A stretch of DNA of 64,000 nt, taken from assembly GCF_025398035.1 (NCBI RefSeq), contig NZ_CP104558.1:1-64000 (forward strand), in the 5' to 3' direction. Source of the DNA: Rossellomorea vietnamensis (GTDB lineage Bacteria; Bacillota; Bacilli; Bacillales; Bacillaceae_B). Position numbers and translations under genes: made by a program. The notes beneath the pieces are model-generated. The model was given only the letters and a program-made list of their open reading frames with translations. It did no database searches and was not told the DNA's origin. Positions 8,128-16,145 of the stretch are shown here, piece after piece; within the stretch, counting starts at the first letter, position 1; every line of letters starts with the position of its first letter.

Positions 8128-8520
8128 ATTGAAATCATCCAGATTGTAGGTATTGCACTGGTTGCTACTTTTCTTGCTTTGATTGTAAAAGAACAAAAAC
8201 CGAATTTTGCTTTCCTGCTCATTGTGTTTACAGGCTGTACGATTTTTTTATTTCTAATTGATCAAATTTACGCCATCATTCATATGATTGAGAAACTGGC
8301 TGCAAACGCAAACGTGAATATGGTGTATGTGGAAACCATCCTTAAAATCATCGGCATCGCTTACATAGCGGAATTCGCTTCACACATTACGAAAGATGCC
8401 GGGCAGGGGGCACTGGCAGCGAAAGTGGAGCTTGCCGGAAAGATTTTAATATTGGCAATGGCTGTTCCCATTCTGACAGTCATCATCGAAACGATCATCA
8501 ATATGATTCCGACTGGATAA
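8128..8520 (+). CDS. spoIIIAD: Stage III sporulation protein AD, apparent ATT start
   Basis: Integral membrane component of the SpoIIIA channel, 130 residues, with three or four hydrophobic segments. The conserved core NVNMVYVETILKIIGIAYIAEF and the end ELAGKILILAMAVPILTVIIETI are intact. Homologous N-termini begin MEIIQIVG or similar. Here the matching codons begin ATT-GAA-ATC-ATC-CAG at 8128. AAGGGGG at 8113-8119 is ideally spaced for this ATT. No in-frame ATG, GTG or TTG exists between the preceding in-frame stop and the TTG at 8179, and starting there would cut off the first transmembrane segment. I therefore infer ATT initiation, as known for infC. A sequencing error (ATG read as ATT) is the main alternative. 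Confidence 0.88.
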   Translation: MEIIQIVGIALVATFLALIVKEQKPNFAFLLIVFTGCTIFLFLIDQIYAIIHMIEKLAANANVNMVYVETILKIIGIAYIAEFASHITKDAGQGALAAKVELAGKILILAMAVPILTVIIETIINMIPTG

Positions 8521-8544
8521 GCGAAACGTTAAGAGGTGGAATGA

Positions 8545-9744
8545 ATGTTGCAATTATACCGGATACTCGTCACAGCACTCGTTATCTTTTTCATCACAGC
8601 CTCAAGTGGACAAGCAGAAGAAGGGGATGAACAGACTCCTCCCGATACAAACATCCAGCAGGAATTGATCGATGCGCAGCTGGACCGGTTAGGGGTTGAA
8701 GAATTGACAGGATACTGGAATAGCATCGTGGATCAATACGGCGGCTATCTTCCCGAAAGTCAAAAAGGCAGTTTGATCGATTTCATGAAAGGCGAGAAAG
8801 AGTTCTCCTTTAAGGCATGGTTCAGCGGAATCTTCAAATTTGCCTTTCAGGAGCTTGTGATGAATGGAAAGTTATTGGGGACCCTGATTATGCTCACGAT
8901 CTTCAGCATGTTTCTCCAGTCCCTGCAGAATGCTTTCGAAGGGGGAAGCGTCAGCAAGGTGGCATACAGCATCATTTTCATGGTGCTGATCATCATCGCT
9001 CTGAATAGTTTTCACGTGGCCATCGACTACACCCGGGATGCAATCTCCACCATGGTCCATTTCATCATCGCCCTCATCCCGCTGCTCCTTGCCCTGATTG
9101 CCGCTTCAGGAGGCGTGGTTTCGGCAGCTTTCTTTCACCCTGTCATTATCTTCTTGATGAATACAAGCGGTCTGCTCATTCAGAATGTCGTCCTGCCCCT
9201 CCTGTTCCTATCCGCCCTTCTGAGCATTGTGAGCACACTTTCCAGTCATTATAAAGTGACTCAGCTGGCTCAATTATTGAGAACTTGGAGCATCGGGTTG
9301 TTAGGGGCATTCATGACGGTCTTTCTCGGAGTGATATCCGTACAGGGGGCAACAGCTGCCGTGACGGACGGCATAACGATCCGTACAGCTAAATTTGTGA
9401 CAGGCAACTTTGTCCCGGTCATCGGCAGGATGTTCACGGACGCAGCGGATACCGTGATCAGCGCATCGGTCCTACTGAAAAATACGGTGGGGATAGCGGG
9501 TGTCGCCATTGTTTTGATCATTGCAGCCTTTCCGGCCATCAAGATCTTGATGATTGCCTTCATATATAAACTGGCGGCCGCTCTCCTTCAACCTCTCGGC
9601 GGAGGGCCGGTGATTGAATGCCTGGATACGATCGCAAAGAGTGTGATTTATGTCTTTGCGGCCCTGGCGATCGTGTCCTTTATGTTTTTCTTAAGTCTTA
9701 CCGTCATCATTGCAGCGGGAAATATTACGATGATGATGCGATAA
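8545..9744 (+). CDS. spoIIIAE: Stage III sporulation protein AE
   Basis: Polytopic membrane protein of 399 residues. A cleavable signal-like N-terminus (hydrophobic residues 8-19, then a Ser/Gly/Ala cleavage region near 20-25) precedes an acidic extracytoplasmic segment. Seven or more hydrophobic helices follow from about residue 100 to the end. SpoIIIAE is a large membrane subunit of the mother cell-forespore channel. The ATG at 8545 has AGAGGTGG eight bases upstream. Confidence 0.95.
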   Translation: MLQLYRILVTALVIFFITASSGQAEEGDEQTPPDTNIQQELIDAQLDRLGVEELTGYWNSIVDQYGGYLPESQKGSLIDFMKGEKEFSFKAWFSGIFKFAFQELVMNGKLLGTLIMLTIFSMFLQSLQNAFEGGSVSKVAYSIIFMVLIIIALNSFHVAIDYTRDAISTMVHFIIALIPLLLALIAASGGVVSAAFFHPVIIFLMNTSGLLIQNVVLPLLFLSALLSIVSTLSSHYKVTQLAQLLRTWSIGLLGAFMTVFLGVISVQGATAAVTDGITIRTAKFVTGNFVPVIGRMFTDAADTVISASVLLKNTVGIAGVAIVLIIAAFPAIKILMIAFIYKLAAALLQPLGGGPVIECLDTIAKSVIYVFAALAIVSFMFFLSLTVIIAAGNITMMMR

Positions 9745-9756
9745 GGGGGTCCCGTC

Positions 9757-10386
9757 ATGTCATTTCTAACCGATTGGATTACAAATATCATCATCTTTGT
9801 TCTCTTAGCCACCGTCATTGACATGCTGCTTCCAAGCTCGAACATGCAGAAATATGCCAAAATCGTGACCGGCTTATTATTGATCACCATCATCCTTACA
9901 CCGCTCTTTAAATTGATGTCCACGGATTTTGATGAGGTGATGAATTCCATCGATTTAAATGGTCCTTCCCAGAATAAATCGATGGAAAATGAAATAGAAA
10001 TGAAGAAAAAAGAAATACAAGCCTCACAACGTGCATATATTTTAGAACAGATGGCTGTCCAAATGAAACAAGAAGCAGAAAAGGAGATGATGGATGAGCA
10101 CGGCAAAGTCATTGAGAAGGTAACCATACAAGCAGAAGACGTAGAAAACCTTCCCGACAGTATTACAGGGGTGACAGTGATTGTGAAAGATAAAGAAAGT
10201 GAAAAGGACAGCACGATTGAAACCGTCCAAAACGTGGAGATCGATACGGGATCTGAAACGAGAAAGAAAACATCCGACGAAGATACGTCCCAACTGGCCT
10301 CCTTACTAGCCGAACAATGGAATCTAACACAAGACAAAATAATCATTACAGTTGAAGGGGGGACTGGGGAAGCGAATGAACTTTAA
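9757..10386 (+). CDS. spoIIIAF: Stage III sporulation protein AF
   Basis: A 209-residue protein with two N-terminal hydrophobic segments (about residues 8-26 and 36-54), then a long charged region and a C-terminal folded domain that projects into the intermembrane space in this family (ring-building motif type). The start follows GGGGG nine bases upstream. Its end overlaps the start of spoIIIAG by 11 bases. Confidence 0.93.
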   Translation: MSFLTDWITNIIIFVLLATVIDMLLPSSNMQKYAKIVTGLLLITIILTPLFKLMSTDFDEVMNSIDLNGPSQNKSMENEIEMKKKEIQASQRAYILEQMAVQMKQEAEKEMMDEHGKVIEKVTIQAEDVENLPDSITGVTVIVKDKESEKDSTIETVQNVEIDTGSETRKKTSDEDTSQLASLLAEQWNLTQDKIIITVEGGTGEANEL

Positions 10387-11029
10387 TAAAGGTCCGCTGA
10401 ATATGCTGAAGGAATGGTTGTCAAAAGAAGACGCGAACTCTCCACCCAGGGGAAAAAAAGGTAAAAGGCTGCATTATTTTCTCATTGTGCTTCTCATAGG
10501 AGTGGCCTTCATGCTGATCAGCGACCTGTGGAGCGGTAATCAAGGGGTTGAGGTTGCGAAGCAGGTGGATGGAGGTACCCCTGAAGAAGTGGCGGCATTC
10601 GGGTCCGGTCAAAAGGAGTCGGATGGGTCCATGAGGGATTACGAAGATCGATACGAAAATCAGTTGAAAGAAGCCCTCGACCAAATTGTCGGGGTCAGCG
10701 ATGTTTATGTCGTCGTCAATGTGGAGGCAACGGAATCAAAGGTGTATGAGAAAAATGAGTCGACAAAAATACAATCCACCGATGAAGAAGATAAAGAAGG
10801 TGGAAAGCGGTCGATAGAAGATAAATCCAGGGAAGAAGAAATCGTCATTGTAAACAACGGTGAGAAAGAAGTTCCCATTGTGAAAGAAACAAAGAAACCT
10901 AAAGTCACCGGTGTCCTTGTAGTAGCAAAGGGAGCCGATAACATACAAATCAAAAAATGGATTATAGAGGCCGTCACCCGGGCCCTTGATGTTCCAAGTC
11001 ACCGGGTATCGGTCCTGCCCAAACAATAA
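10376..11029 (+). CDS. spoIIIAG: Stage III sporulation protein AG
   Basis: A 217-residue, single-pass protein (hydrophobic segment at about residues 33-50). It has an extended acidic/basic linker and a C-terminal ring-building domain (VSDVYVVVNVEATES to the C-terminus, including KPKVTGVLVVAKGADN). SpoIIIAG forms the large intermembrane ring of the channel. I prefer the ATG at 10376; an in-frame start at 10352 also has G-rich sequence upstream. The gene begins inside spoIIIAF. Confidence 0.93.
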   Translation: MNFNKGPLNMLKEWLSKEDANSPPRGKKGKRLHYFLIVLLIGVAFMLISDLWSGNQGVEVAKQVDGGTPEEVAAFGSGQKESDGSMRDYEDRYENQLKEALDQIVGVSDVYVVVNVEATESKVYEKNESTKIQSTDEEDKEGGKRSIEDKSREEEIVIVNNGEKEVPIVKETKKPKVTGVLVVAKGADNIQIKKWIIEAVTRALDVPSHRVSVLPKQ

Positions 11030-11043
11030 GGGGGAAATGATAG

Positions 11044-11598
11044 ATGTTACTGAAAAAACAAACGGTTTGGCTATTAACGATGTTGAGTCTTGTGATTGTC
11101 CTTTCGGTTTACTACATTACGTCACCAACACAACAAGCGACAGATATGGCTTATCAGGAAAAGGACGCAAAAGAGCAGGCTAAAGGTGGAGATAAAGAGA
11201 CAATGTCAGGCAACGGCATGGAAGTCGTCACGGACGCCGCTGGAAATGAAATGTTCGAAGCGTTGCGTCTTGAAGTAACAGACCAGCGTGATCAGCTTCG
11301 AGAAGAGCTGGAGGCGAAGGTAGCAAACGCGGATGTGTCAGCAGAAGAAAAGAGTGCAGCCTATGAGCAGATGGAAAACCTTCGTGAGCTTGCCATGACG
11401 GAATCGGTTCTCGAAACGATGATTAAAACAATGGGTTACGATGATGCCTTAGTCAGAGCCAACGGAGAAAACATCCGGATTACGGTGAAGTCAGACAAAG
11501 AGCACACTAAAGCCGATGCCAATGAAATCATCCGCCTGGTCATGAGTGAAGTGGGACAAATGAAGCCGGTCGCAGTGGAATTCCAGCCGGCAAACTAA
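11044..11598 (+). CDS. spoIIIAH: Stage III sporulation protein AH
   Basis: A 184-residue single-pass protein: short basic N-terminus, transmembrane segment at about residues 8-25, a hydrophilic linker, then a YscJ/FliF-like extracytoplasmic domain (about 85-180) that pairs with forespore SpoIIQ across the two membranes. AAGGGGGAAATG places the start at 11044. It is the last gene of the operon and is followed by a hairpin. Confidence 0.95.
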   Translation: MLLKKQTVWLLTMLSLVIVLSVYYITSPTQQATDMAYQEKDAKEQAKGGDKETMSGNGMEVVTDAAGNEMFEALRLEVTDQRDQLREELEAKVANADVSAEEKSAAYEQMENLRELAMTESVLETMIKTMGYDDALVRANGENIRITVKSDKEHTKADANEIIRLVMSEVGQMKPVAVEFQPAN

Positions 11599-11616
11599 AC
11601 GGATCCAGGACACGTT

Positions 11617-11650
11617 GCCGCCTAAAGCAGACCCTTTAGGCGGCTTATTT
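11617..11650 (+). terminator. Probable terminator of the spoIIIA operon
   Basis: An 11-bp perfect stem (GCCGCCTAAAG 11617-11627 with CTTTAGGCGGC 11634-11644) has a loop of six and is followed by TTATTTATGTTTA rather than a pure T run. Confidence 0.7.
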
Positions 11651-11868
11651 ATGTTTAATCCAGAAATTGCTTATTGCCCCTTTTTGTCAGATAAATGAAA
11701 AATCCTTTTCTATTATTTTATTTTTTTCCGAAAAAGGTCTAGAATAGAGGTAGGGTTGTATGCGCTTTTAAAGGATGGTAGGAATCGCATATTGAATTTA
11801 TACGAGGTATTATCGTATGATGTTAGTAGCTAGTCATAATTTTTTAAACTATAAGAGGGGTGTCAACA

Positions 11869-12369
11869 GTGTTGAAAATTCAAGAAATTCGAGAAATAAT
11901 CAAACTCGTAGATCAATCAAGTGTTGAAGAGTTTACATACGAGCATGATGGTTCTAAGATCAATCTAAAGAAAAATAATGGCGTGACCGTATCGGCCCAG
12001 CCGGTGGTACAAGCAGTCGAAGAAGTAAAACCTGCTGCACAAGCCGTTCAACAAGCACCTGTACAGGAAGCTGCTGCTCCTGCACAGCCGGAAAAAGAAG
12101 CTCCACAAGCTGGCGCTGAGGATGCTAACCTACATAAAATCACGTCTCCGATGGTCGGGACGTTCTACCAATCCTCTTCACCTGAATCAGGTCCATATGT
12201 AAAAGTCGGGGATAAAGTAGATGAAAGCTCAGTGGTGTGCATCGTGGAAGCGATGAAATTATTTAATGAAATCGAAGCCGAAGCAAAAGGCGAAATCGTA
12301 GAAATACTAGTAAAAGACGGTCAATTAGTGGAATATGGTCAGCCGTTATTCTTGGTTAAACCTGAATAA
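11869..12369 (+). CDS. accB: Acetyl-CoA carboxylase biotin carboxyl carrier protein
   Basis: A 166-residue carrier subunit. An N-terminal helix region is followed by an Ala/Pro/Gln-rich flexible linker (about residues 45-85) and a C-terminal biotinyl domain with the [12 protein letters not shown] motif, whose Lys carries biotin. It moves carboxyl groups from AccC to the carboxyltransferase in malonyl-CoA synthesis. The GTG at 11869 gives the family N-terminus MLKIQEI and has AAGAGGGG eight bases upstream; GTG at 11860 overlaps that site. The 220-base leader (11651-11868) shows several AT-rich -10-like boxes but no promoter I can defend. Confidence 0.95.
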   Translation: MLKIQEIREIIKLVDQSSVEEFTYEHDGSKINLKKNNGVTVSAQPVVQAVEEVKPAAQAVQQAPVQEAAAPAQPEKEAPQAGAEDANLHKITSPMVGTFYQSSSPESGPYVKVGDKVDESSVVCIVEAMKLFNEIEAEAKGEIVEILVKDGQLVEYGQPLFLVKPE

Positions 12370-12384
12370 GGAGCGAAAATAGAT

Positions 12385-13737
12385 ATGATAAAAAAGGTAC
12401 TAATCGCCAATCGAGGAGAAATTGCTGTACGTATCATTCGTGCATGCCGAGATTTAGGCATTGAAAGTGTAGCCGTTTATTCTGAAGCTGATAAAGAGGC
12501 ACTTCATGTTCAATTAGCGGATGAAGCTTATTGCATCGGACCTACTGCATCGAAAGACAGCTACCTGAATTTCACGAACATCATCAGCGTGGCAAAACTG
12601 ACGGATTGTGATGCGATCCACCCCGGTTACGGATTTCTAGCCGAAAACTCTGATTTTGCAGAGTTGTGCCGCGATTGCAACATCATCTTCATCGGTCCTT
12701 CACCTGAAGCCATCTCCAAGATGGGGACGAAAGACGTGGCTCGTGAAACGATGAGGGAAGCAGGCGTTCCGATTGTCCCTGGTTCAAAAGGCATTGTGAA
12801 AGATGCAGATGATGCAGTTCAGCTTGCAGAATCCATGGGTTATCCTGTCATCATCAAAGCCACTGCCGGTGGTGGAGGTAAAGGGATCCGTGTCGCGAAA
12901 AGTCAGGAAGAGCTTATCAAAGGGGTGACGATCACCCAGCAGGAAGCCATGACTGCATTCGGAAACCCGGGTGTATATATCGAGAAGTTCATCGAGGACT
13001 TCAGGCACGTGGAAATACAGGTGCTCGCCGATAACTTCGGAAACGTGATCCACCTTGGTGAACGGGACTGTACGATTCAGCGCCGCCTTCAAAAACTGAT
13101 TGAAGAAACACCGTCGCCTGCTTTAACAGAAGAGAATCGTGTTAAAATGGGGGAAGCAGCAGTAAAAGCAGCCAAAGCGGTTGATTATACAGGTGCCGGC
13201 ACGGTAGAATTTATATATGATTACGTGAATCAATCATTCTACTTTATGGAAATGAATACGCGTATCCAGGTGGAACACCCTGTAACGGAACAAGTAACAG
13301 GTGTCGATTTGATTAAGGAACAGATTCTCGTGGCATCAGGACAAAAGCTTTCCCTGACACAGGAAGAAGTGACGTTCACTGGCTGGGCCATTGAATGCCG
13401 TATCAATGCCGAGAATCCAGAGAAGAATTTCATGCCTTCAGCGGGACGGATCGAAATGTATCTTCCACCGGGCGGCATTGGCGTAAGAGTCGACTCAGCC
13501 GCATATCCTGGTTATATGATCCCTCCATATTACGATAGCATGATTGCCAAAGTGATTACCTATGGAGCGACACGTGAAGAAGCCATTTCAAGGATGAAAC
13601 GGGCTCTAAGTGAATTTGTGGTTGAAGGTATACACACAACCATCCCGTTCCATCTCAGACTATTAGATCACGAAACCTTTGTAGGTGGGGAATTCAATAC
13701 GAAATTCTTAGAAAAATATGAAGTGATGAAATCCTAG
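12385..13737 (+). CDS. accC: Acetyl-CoA carboxylase, biotin carboxylase subunit
   Basis: ATP-grasp enzyme of 450 residues that carboxylates biotin on AccB using bicarbonate and ATP. The N-terminal fold ([22 protein letters not shown]), the glycine-rich ATP lid ([14 protein letters not shown] near residues 160-172), the catalytic stretch [14 protein letters not shown] near 287-300 and the C-terminal domain are all present at the usual length. It lies 15 bases after accB, so the two form one unit. The window also holds an acyl-CoA carboxyltransferase subunit (yqjD) without its own biotin carboxylase nearby. Confidence 0.97.
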   Translation: MIKKVLIANRGEIAVRIIRACRDLGIESVAVYSEADKEALHVQLADEAYCIGPTASKDSYLNFTNIISVAKLTDCDAIHPGYGFLAENSDFAELCRDCNIIFIGPSPEAISKMGTKDVARETMREAGVPIVPGSKGIVKDADDAVQLAESMGYPVIIKATAGGGGKGIRVAKSQEELIKGVTITQQEAMTAFGNPGVYIEKFIEDFRHVEIQVLADNFGNVIHLGERDCTIQRRLQKLIEETPSPALTEENRVKMGEAAVKAAKAVDYTGAGTVEFIYDYVNQSFYFMEMNTRIQVEHPVTEQVTGVDLIKEQILVASGQKLSLTQEEVTFTGWAIECRINAENPEKNFMPSAGRIEMYLPPGGIGVRVDSAAYPGYMIPPYYDSMIAKVITYGATREEAISRMKRALSEFVVEGIHTTIPFHLRLLDHETFVGGEFNTKFLEKYEVMKS

Positions 13738-13760
13738 TGTGAATTCAGGAGGTGCCATAC

Positions 13761-14171
13761 ATGGCGGAAAATCAAAACCTTTTACAAATGTCTCACGGTA
13801 AAGACGGTCTTGGGAAAATTGAAATCGCACCTGAAGTGATTGAAGTGATCGCAGGAATCGCCGCGTCAGAAGTCGAAGGCGTATCCCAAATGCGCGGAAA
13901 CTTCGCAACAGGTGTCGTCGAGCGTCTTGGAAAGAAAAACCACGGTAAGGGTGTAAAAGTGGAACTGGCCGAAGAAGGAATCATCGTGGATGTATACTGC
14001 ATCATGAAATTCGGTGTAGCCATCCCGACGGTCGCTCAAAAAATCCAGGATAACATCCGTCAAGCCTTGCTTAACATGACTGCTCTCGAAGCAGACGAAG
14101 TGAATGTTCATATCGTTGGCGTTCAATTTGAAAACCAAAAGTTTGAAGCTGAAATTGACGAAGAAATGTAA
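13761..14171 (+). CDS. yqhY: Asp23/Gls24 family protein YqhY
   Basis: A 136-residue member of the Asp23/Gls24 (DUF322) family. The core runs from about residue 20 to 120 (IEVIAGIAASEVEGV, GIIVDVYCIMKFGVAIP, VNVHIVGVQFE). The ATG at 13761 fits GGAGGTG at 13748-13754; the GTG at 13752 lies within that site. In B. subtilis yqhY is cotranscribed with accBC and is linked to control of fatty acid synthesis, and the same order here supports the assignment. The molecular role remains unclear. Confidence 0.9.
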   Translation: MAENQNLLQMSHGKDGLGKIEIAPEVIEVIAGIAASEVEGVSQMRGNFATGVVERLGKKNHGKGVKVELAEEGIIVDVYCIMKFGVAIPTVAQKIQDNIRQALLNMTALEADEVNVHIVGVQFENQKFEAEIDEEM

Positions 14172-14177
14172 TGGGGA

Positions 14178-14209
14178 AGAACGGTCCTTTTAGGGGGCCG
14201 TTCTTTTTG
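14178..14209 (+). terminator. Rho-independent terminator of accBC-yqhY
   Basis: AAGAACGGTCC (14179-14189) pairs with GGGCCGTTCTT with one G-T wobble, and a T run follows to 14209. Confidence 0.85.
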
Positions 14210-14260
14210 TGTCTGGAGGTGTACCTGGGATTCAAGCCGTAATGGGATTTTATGTAAAAT

Positions 14261-14386
14261 GGCTGGATTATTCCGTGAATCGGCCGGATTTTTTCCTGGA
14301 ATGGCTGGATTTCTATCGGTTTTCGCTGGATTTTTCATCAAAAAGGCTGGATTTGTGGAGTGTTTGGCTGGATTCTTAATTTTTCG
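14261..14386 (+). repeat. 21-bp tandem repeat array
   Basis: The motif GGCTGGATT recurs at exactly 21-base steps, at 14261, 14282, 14303, 14324, 14345 and 14366 (variants GGCCGGATT and CGCTGGATT). Two more decayed units seem to lie upstream, near 14224 and 14244. Only the first nine or ten bases of each unit are conserved. The reading frame across the array would give AGF plus four variable residues per unit, but I see no evidence that it is translated. Confidence 0.85.
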
Positions 14387-14390
14387 GGCA

Positions 14391-14538
14391 AACCCAGTCG
14401 CCTCCGCTTTTCGAGCTGTCCAGCTCCGGGGCTTAGAGGCTCGAGGTCATAAGCTAAGGTACCCAAAAAGGCAAATAACGCCTTTCCGGGTACCTCATCT
14501 TATGCTTGTCGCCTCTGGGCAAAGCCCCTCCGCTTTTC
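14391..14538 (+). repeat. Long-hairpin intergenic repeat, copy A
   Basis: The two halves pair along a long interrupted stem: GGGGCTT at 14428 with AAGCCCC near 14522, AGAGGC with GCCTCT, CATAAG with CTTATG, GGTACCC (14458-14464) with GGGTACC (14488-14494), and AAAGGC with GCCTTT around a short A-rich loop. It is flanked on each side by CTCCGCTTTTC. Copy B follows directly and copy C lies inverted at 57961-58084. Confidence 0.85.
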
Positions 14539-14666
14539 TATTTGTCCAGCTCCGCCTCCTTGTCCCTCGAGGTCATAAGCTAAATGGTCCATGAAGGCAA
14601 AAAACGCCTTCAAGTCCCATTCATCTTATGCTTGTCGGGCCAACCCAGTCGGCTCCGCTTTTCTTT
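14529..14666 (+). repeat. Long-hairpin intergenic repeat, copy B
   Basis: Same architecture as copy A: a shared outer arm (CCTCGAGGTCATAAGCT and CATCTTATGCTTGTCG) with different inner pairs, AATGG (14583-14587) with CCATT (14617-14621) and GAAGGC (14593-14598) with GCCTTC (14606-14611). It shares the CTCCGCTTTTC flank with copy A. No gene is seen between 14210 and 14764. Confidence 0.85.
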
Positions 14667-14713
14667 CAGAATATTGATTTTTTTACATACGCGTGCGTAA
14701 TGCCCTTGGTTTG

Positions 14714-14722
14714 TGCTATTAT
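14714..14722 (+). promoter_or_regulatory. Candidate extended -10 promoter for nusB
   Basis: TGCTATTAT (TG at 14714-14715, TATTAT at 14717-14722) is a good extended -10 element about 43 bases before nusB. No convincing -35 box is seen. Confidence 0.4.
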
Positions 14723-14764
14723 CAAAGGTATGAAAATTGATGGATTAAAAGGAGTAAATAGAAA

Positions 14765-15151
14765 ATGAAGAGAAGAGTTGCCCGTGAAAAGGCTTTACAG
14801 GCGTTATTTCAAATAGATATGAGTGGGATTGAGCCGGAGGTTGCGTTAAGGAACGTGCTGGAGGAAGAGGAGAAGATGGATGCGTATCTTGAGCAGATCG
14901 TTCTAGGCTTCATCGAGAATCAGGAACGGATTGATGGCCATATTCGTGAAAATCTGGAGAAATGGTCGTTTGACCGTCTGGCAAAAGTCGATCGTAATAT
15001 TTTGCGTCTAGGCGTGTACGAGCTTCTGTTTGTAGAAGACGTTCCGAATAATGTGGTCATTAATGAAGCGGTTGAAATAGCAAAGATCTTTGGTGATGAT
15101 CAATCCAGTAAATTTATCAATGGTGTCCTTTCAAAGGTAAGTCAATCTTAA
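14765..15151 (+). CDS. nusB: Transcription antitermination factor NusB
   Basis: An all-helical RNA-binding protein of 128 residues that joins NusE (S10) on boxA of rRNA leaders to prevent premature termination. The family signatures RRVAREKALQALFQIDMS at the start and NVVINEAVEIAKIFGDDQSSKFINGVL at the end are visible. The ATG is preceded by AAAGGAG. It opens the nusB-folD-xseA-xseB-ispA series found in many Bacillaceae. Confidence 0.96.
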   Translation: MKRRVAREKALQALFQIDMSGIEPEVALRNVLEEEEKMDAYLEQIVLGFIENQERIDGHIRENLEKWSFDRLAKVDRNILRLGVYELLFVEDVPNNVVINEAVEIAKIFGDDQSSKFINGVLSKVSQS

Positions 15152-15171
15152 CAATGTAAGGGGGCGAGTGA

Positions 15172-16038
15172 ATGTCAGCTTCTATAATTGATGGTAAGCT
15201 CATTGCAGATCACTATCGGCAGCAATTAAAGACTCAGATCCAACAGCTGAAGGAGCAGGGAGTCGTACCTGGCCTGGCTGTCATCCTGGTGGGTGATAAT
15301 CATGCCTCTCATTCTTATGTGAAAATGAAGAGGAAGGCATGCAGCAATCTTGGGATCCATTCAGAGCTTTATTTATATGAATCCACTCTTACACAAGAAG
15401 AGCTGCTTGGGAAGATCAGAGAATTGAATGAACAGGATCATATCCATGGAATTCTCGTTCAACTTCCACTGCCGGAACATATCAATCCGATTACTGTGAT
15501 TGAGACGATTTCTCCATCGAAGGATGTGGACGGCTTTCATCCGGTTTCCATCGGTAAAATGGTGACGAACCAAGATACTTTCTATTCCTGTACGCCGCTT
15601 GGGGTCATGAAAATGCTTGAATATGAAAACATCCCGGTAGAAGGAAAACACGTCGTCATATTAGGACGAAGCAACATTGTCGGGAAGCCGGCAGGTCACT
15701 TATTCCTGAATCGGAATGCCACCGTGACGTACTGCCATTCCAAAACCGACAATATGTCTTCCTTCACACAACAGGCGGATATCATCGTTTCCGCCGTAGG
15801 GAAAGCGAATCTGATCGGGGCTCGAGACATCAAACCCGGGGCTGTCATCATCGATGTAGGCATGAACCGTAACGAAGATGGCAAGCTGTGCGGAGACGTG
15901 AACTTTGAGGAAGTAAAGGAAAAAGCAGGGAAAATCACCCCTGTTCCCGGTGGAGTCGGCCCGATGACCATCACCATGCTTCTTTATAACACGGTGAAAT
16001 CTGCCGAATGGGCTCACAGGAATCGCCAAAATGGTTAA
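15172..16038 (+). CDS. folD: Bifunctional methylenetetrahydrofolate dehydrogenase/cyclohydrolase
   Basis: A 288-residue cytosolic enzyme that interconverts 5,10-methylene- and 10-formyl-tetrahydrofolate using NADP. The catalytic Tyr49-x-x-x-Lys53 pair (SYVKMKRK), the ILVQLPLP block, VDGFHP, the CTPLGVM loop and the Rossmann segment GRSNIVGKP are all present, as is the PVPGGVGPMTITML signature near the end. It starts 20 bases after nusB with AAGGGGGCGAG upstream. Confidence 0.97.
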   Translation: MSASIIDGKLIADHYRQQLKTQIQQLKEQGVVPGLAVILVGDNHASHSYVKMKRKACSNLGIHSELYLYESTLTQEELLGKIRELNEQDHIHGILVQLPLPEHINPITVIETISPSKDVDGFHPVSIGKMVTNQDTFYSCTPLGVMKMLEYENIPVEGKHVVILGRSNIVGKPAGHLFLNRNATVTYCHSKTDNMSSFTQQADIIVSAVGKANLIGARDIKPGAVIIDVGMNRNEDGKLCGDVNFEEVKEKAGKITPVPGGVGPMTITMLLYNTVKSAEWAHRNRQNG

Positions 16039-16066
16039 AAAATAGTACAATATACGTAACATAAAA

Positions 16067-16098
16067 GGAAAGGGACGGCTAATCGCTGGTCCCTTTCC
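16067..16098 (+). other. Stable hairpin between folD and xseA
   Basis: GGAAAGGGAC (16067-16076) pairs perfectly with GTCCCTTTCC (16089-16098). No T run follows, so it may be a processing or mRNA-stabilising element rather than a terminator. Confidence 0.55.
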
Positions 16099-16145
16099 GT
16101 ATTCCTGCATGTATTTCAGTGCAAGGGACAAAGGAGTCAGTGAGC

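Noticed and set aside
9648-10346. A 232-codon open frame antisense to spoIIIAE/spoIIIAF
   Set aside because: It is the complement of two well-supported genes, is rich in Ser/Ile/Phe from mirrored codons, and lacks a ribosome-binding site and any recognisable motif.
14259-14594. A 111-codon open frame over the 21-bp array and hairpin repeats
   Set aside because: It has no ribosome-binding site and runs through two copies of a dispersed repeat, and its only order comes from the repeats themselves. I treat it as non-coding.
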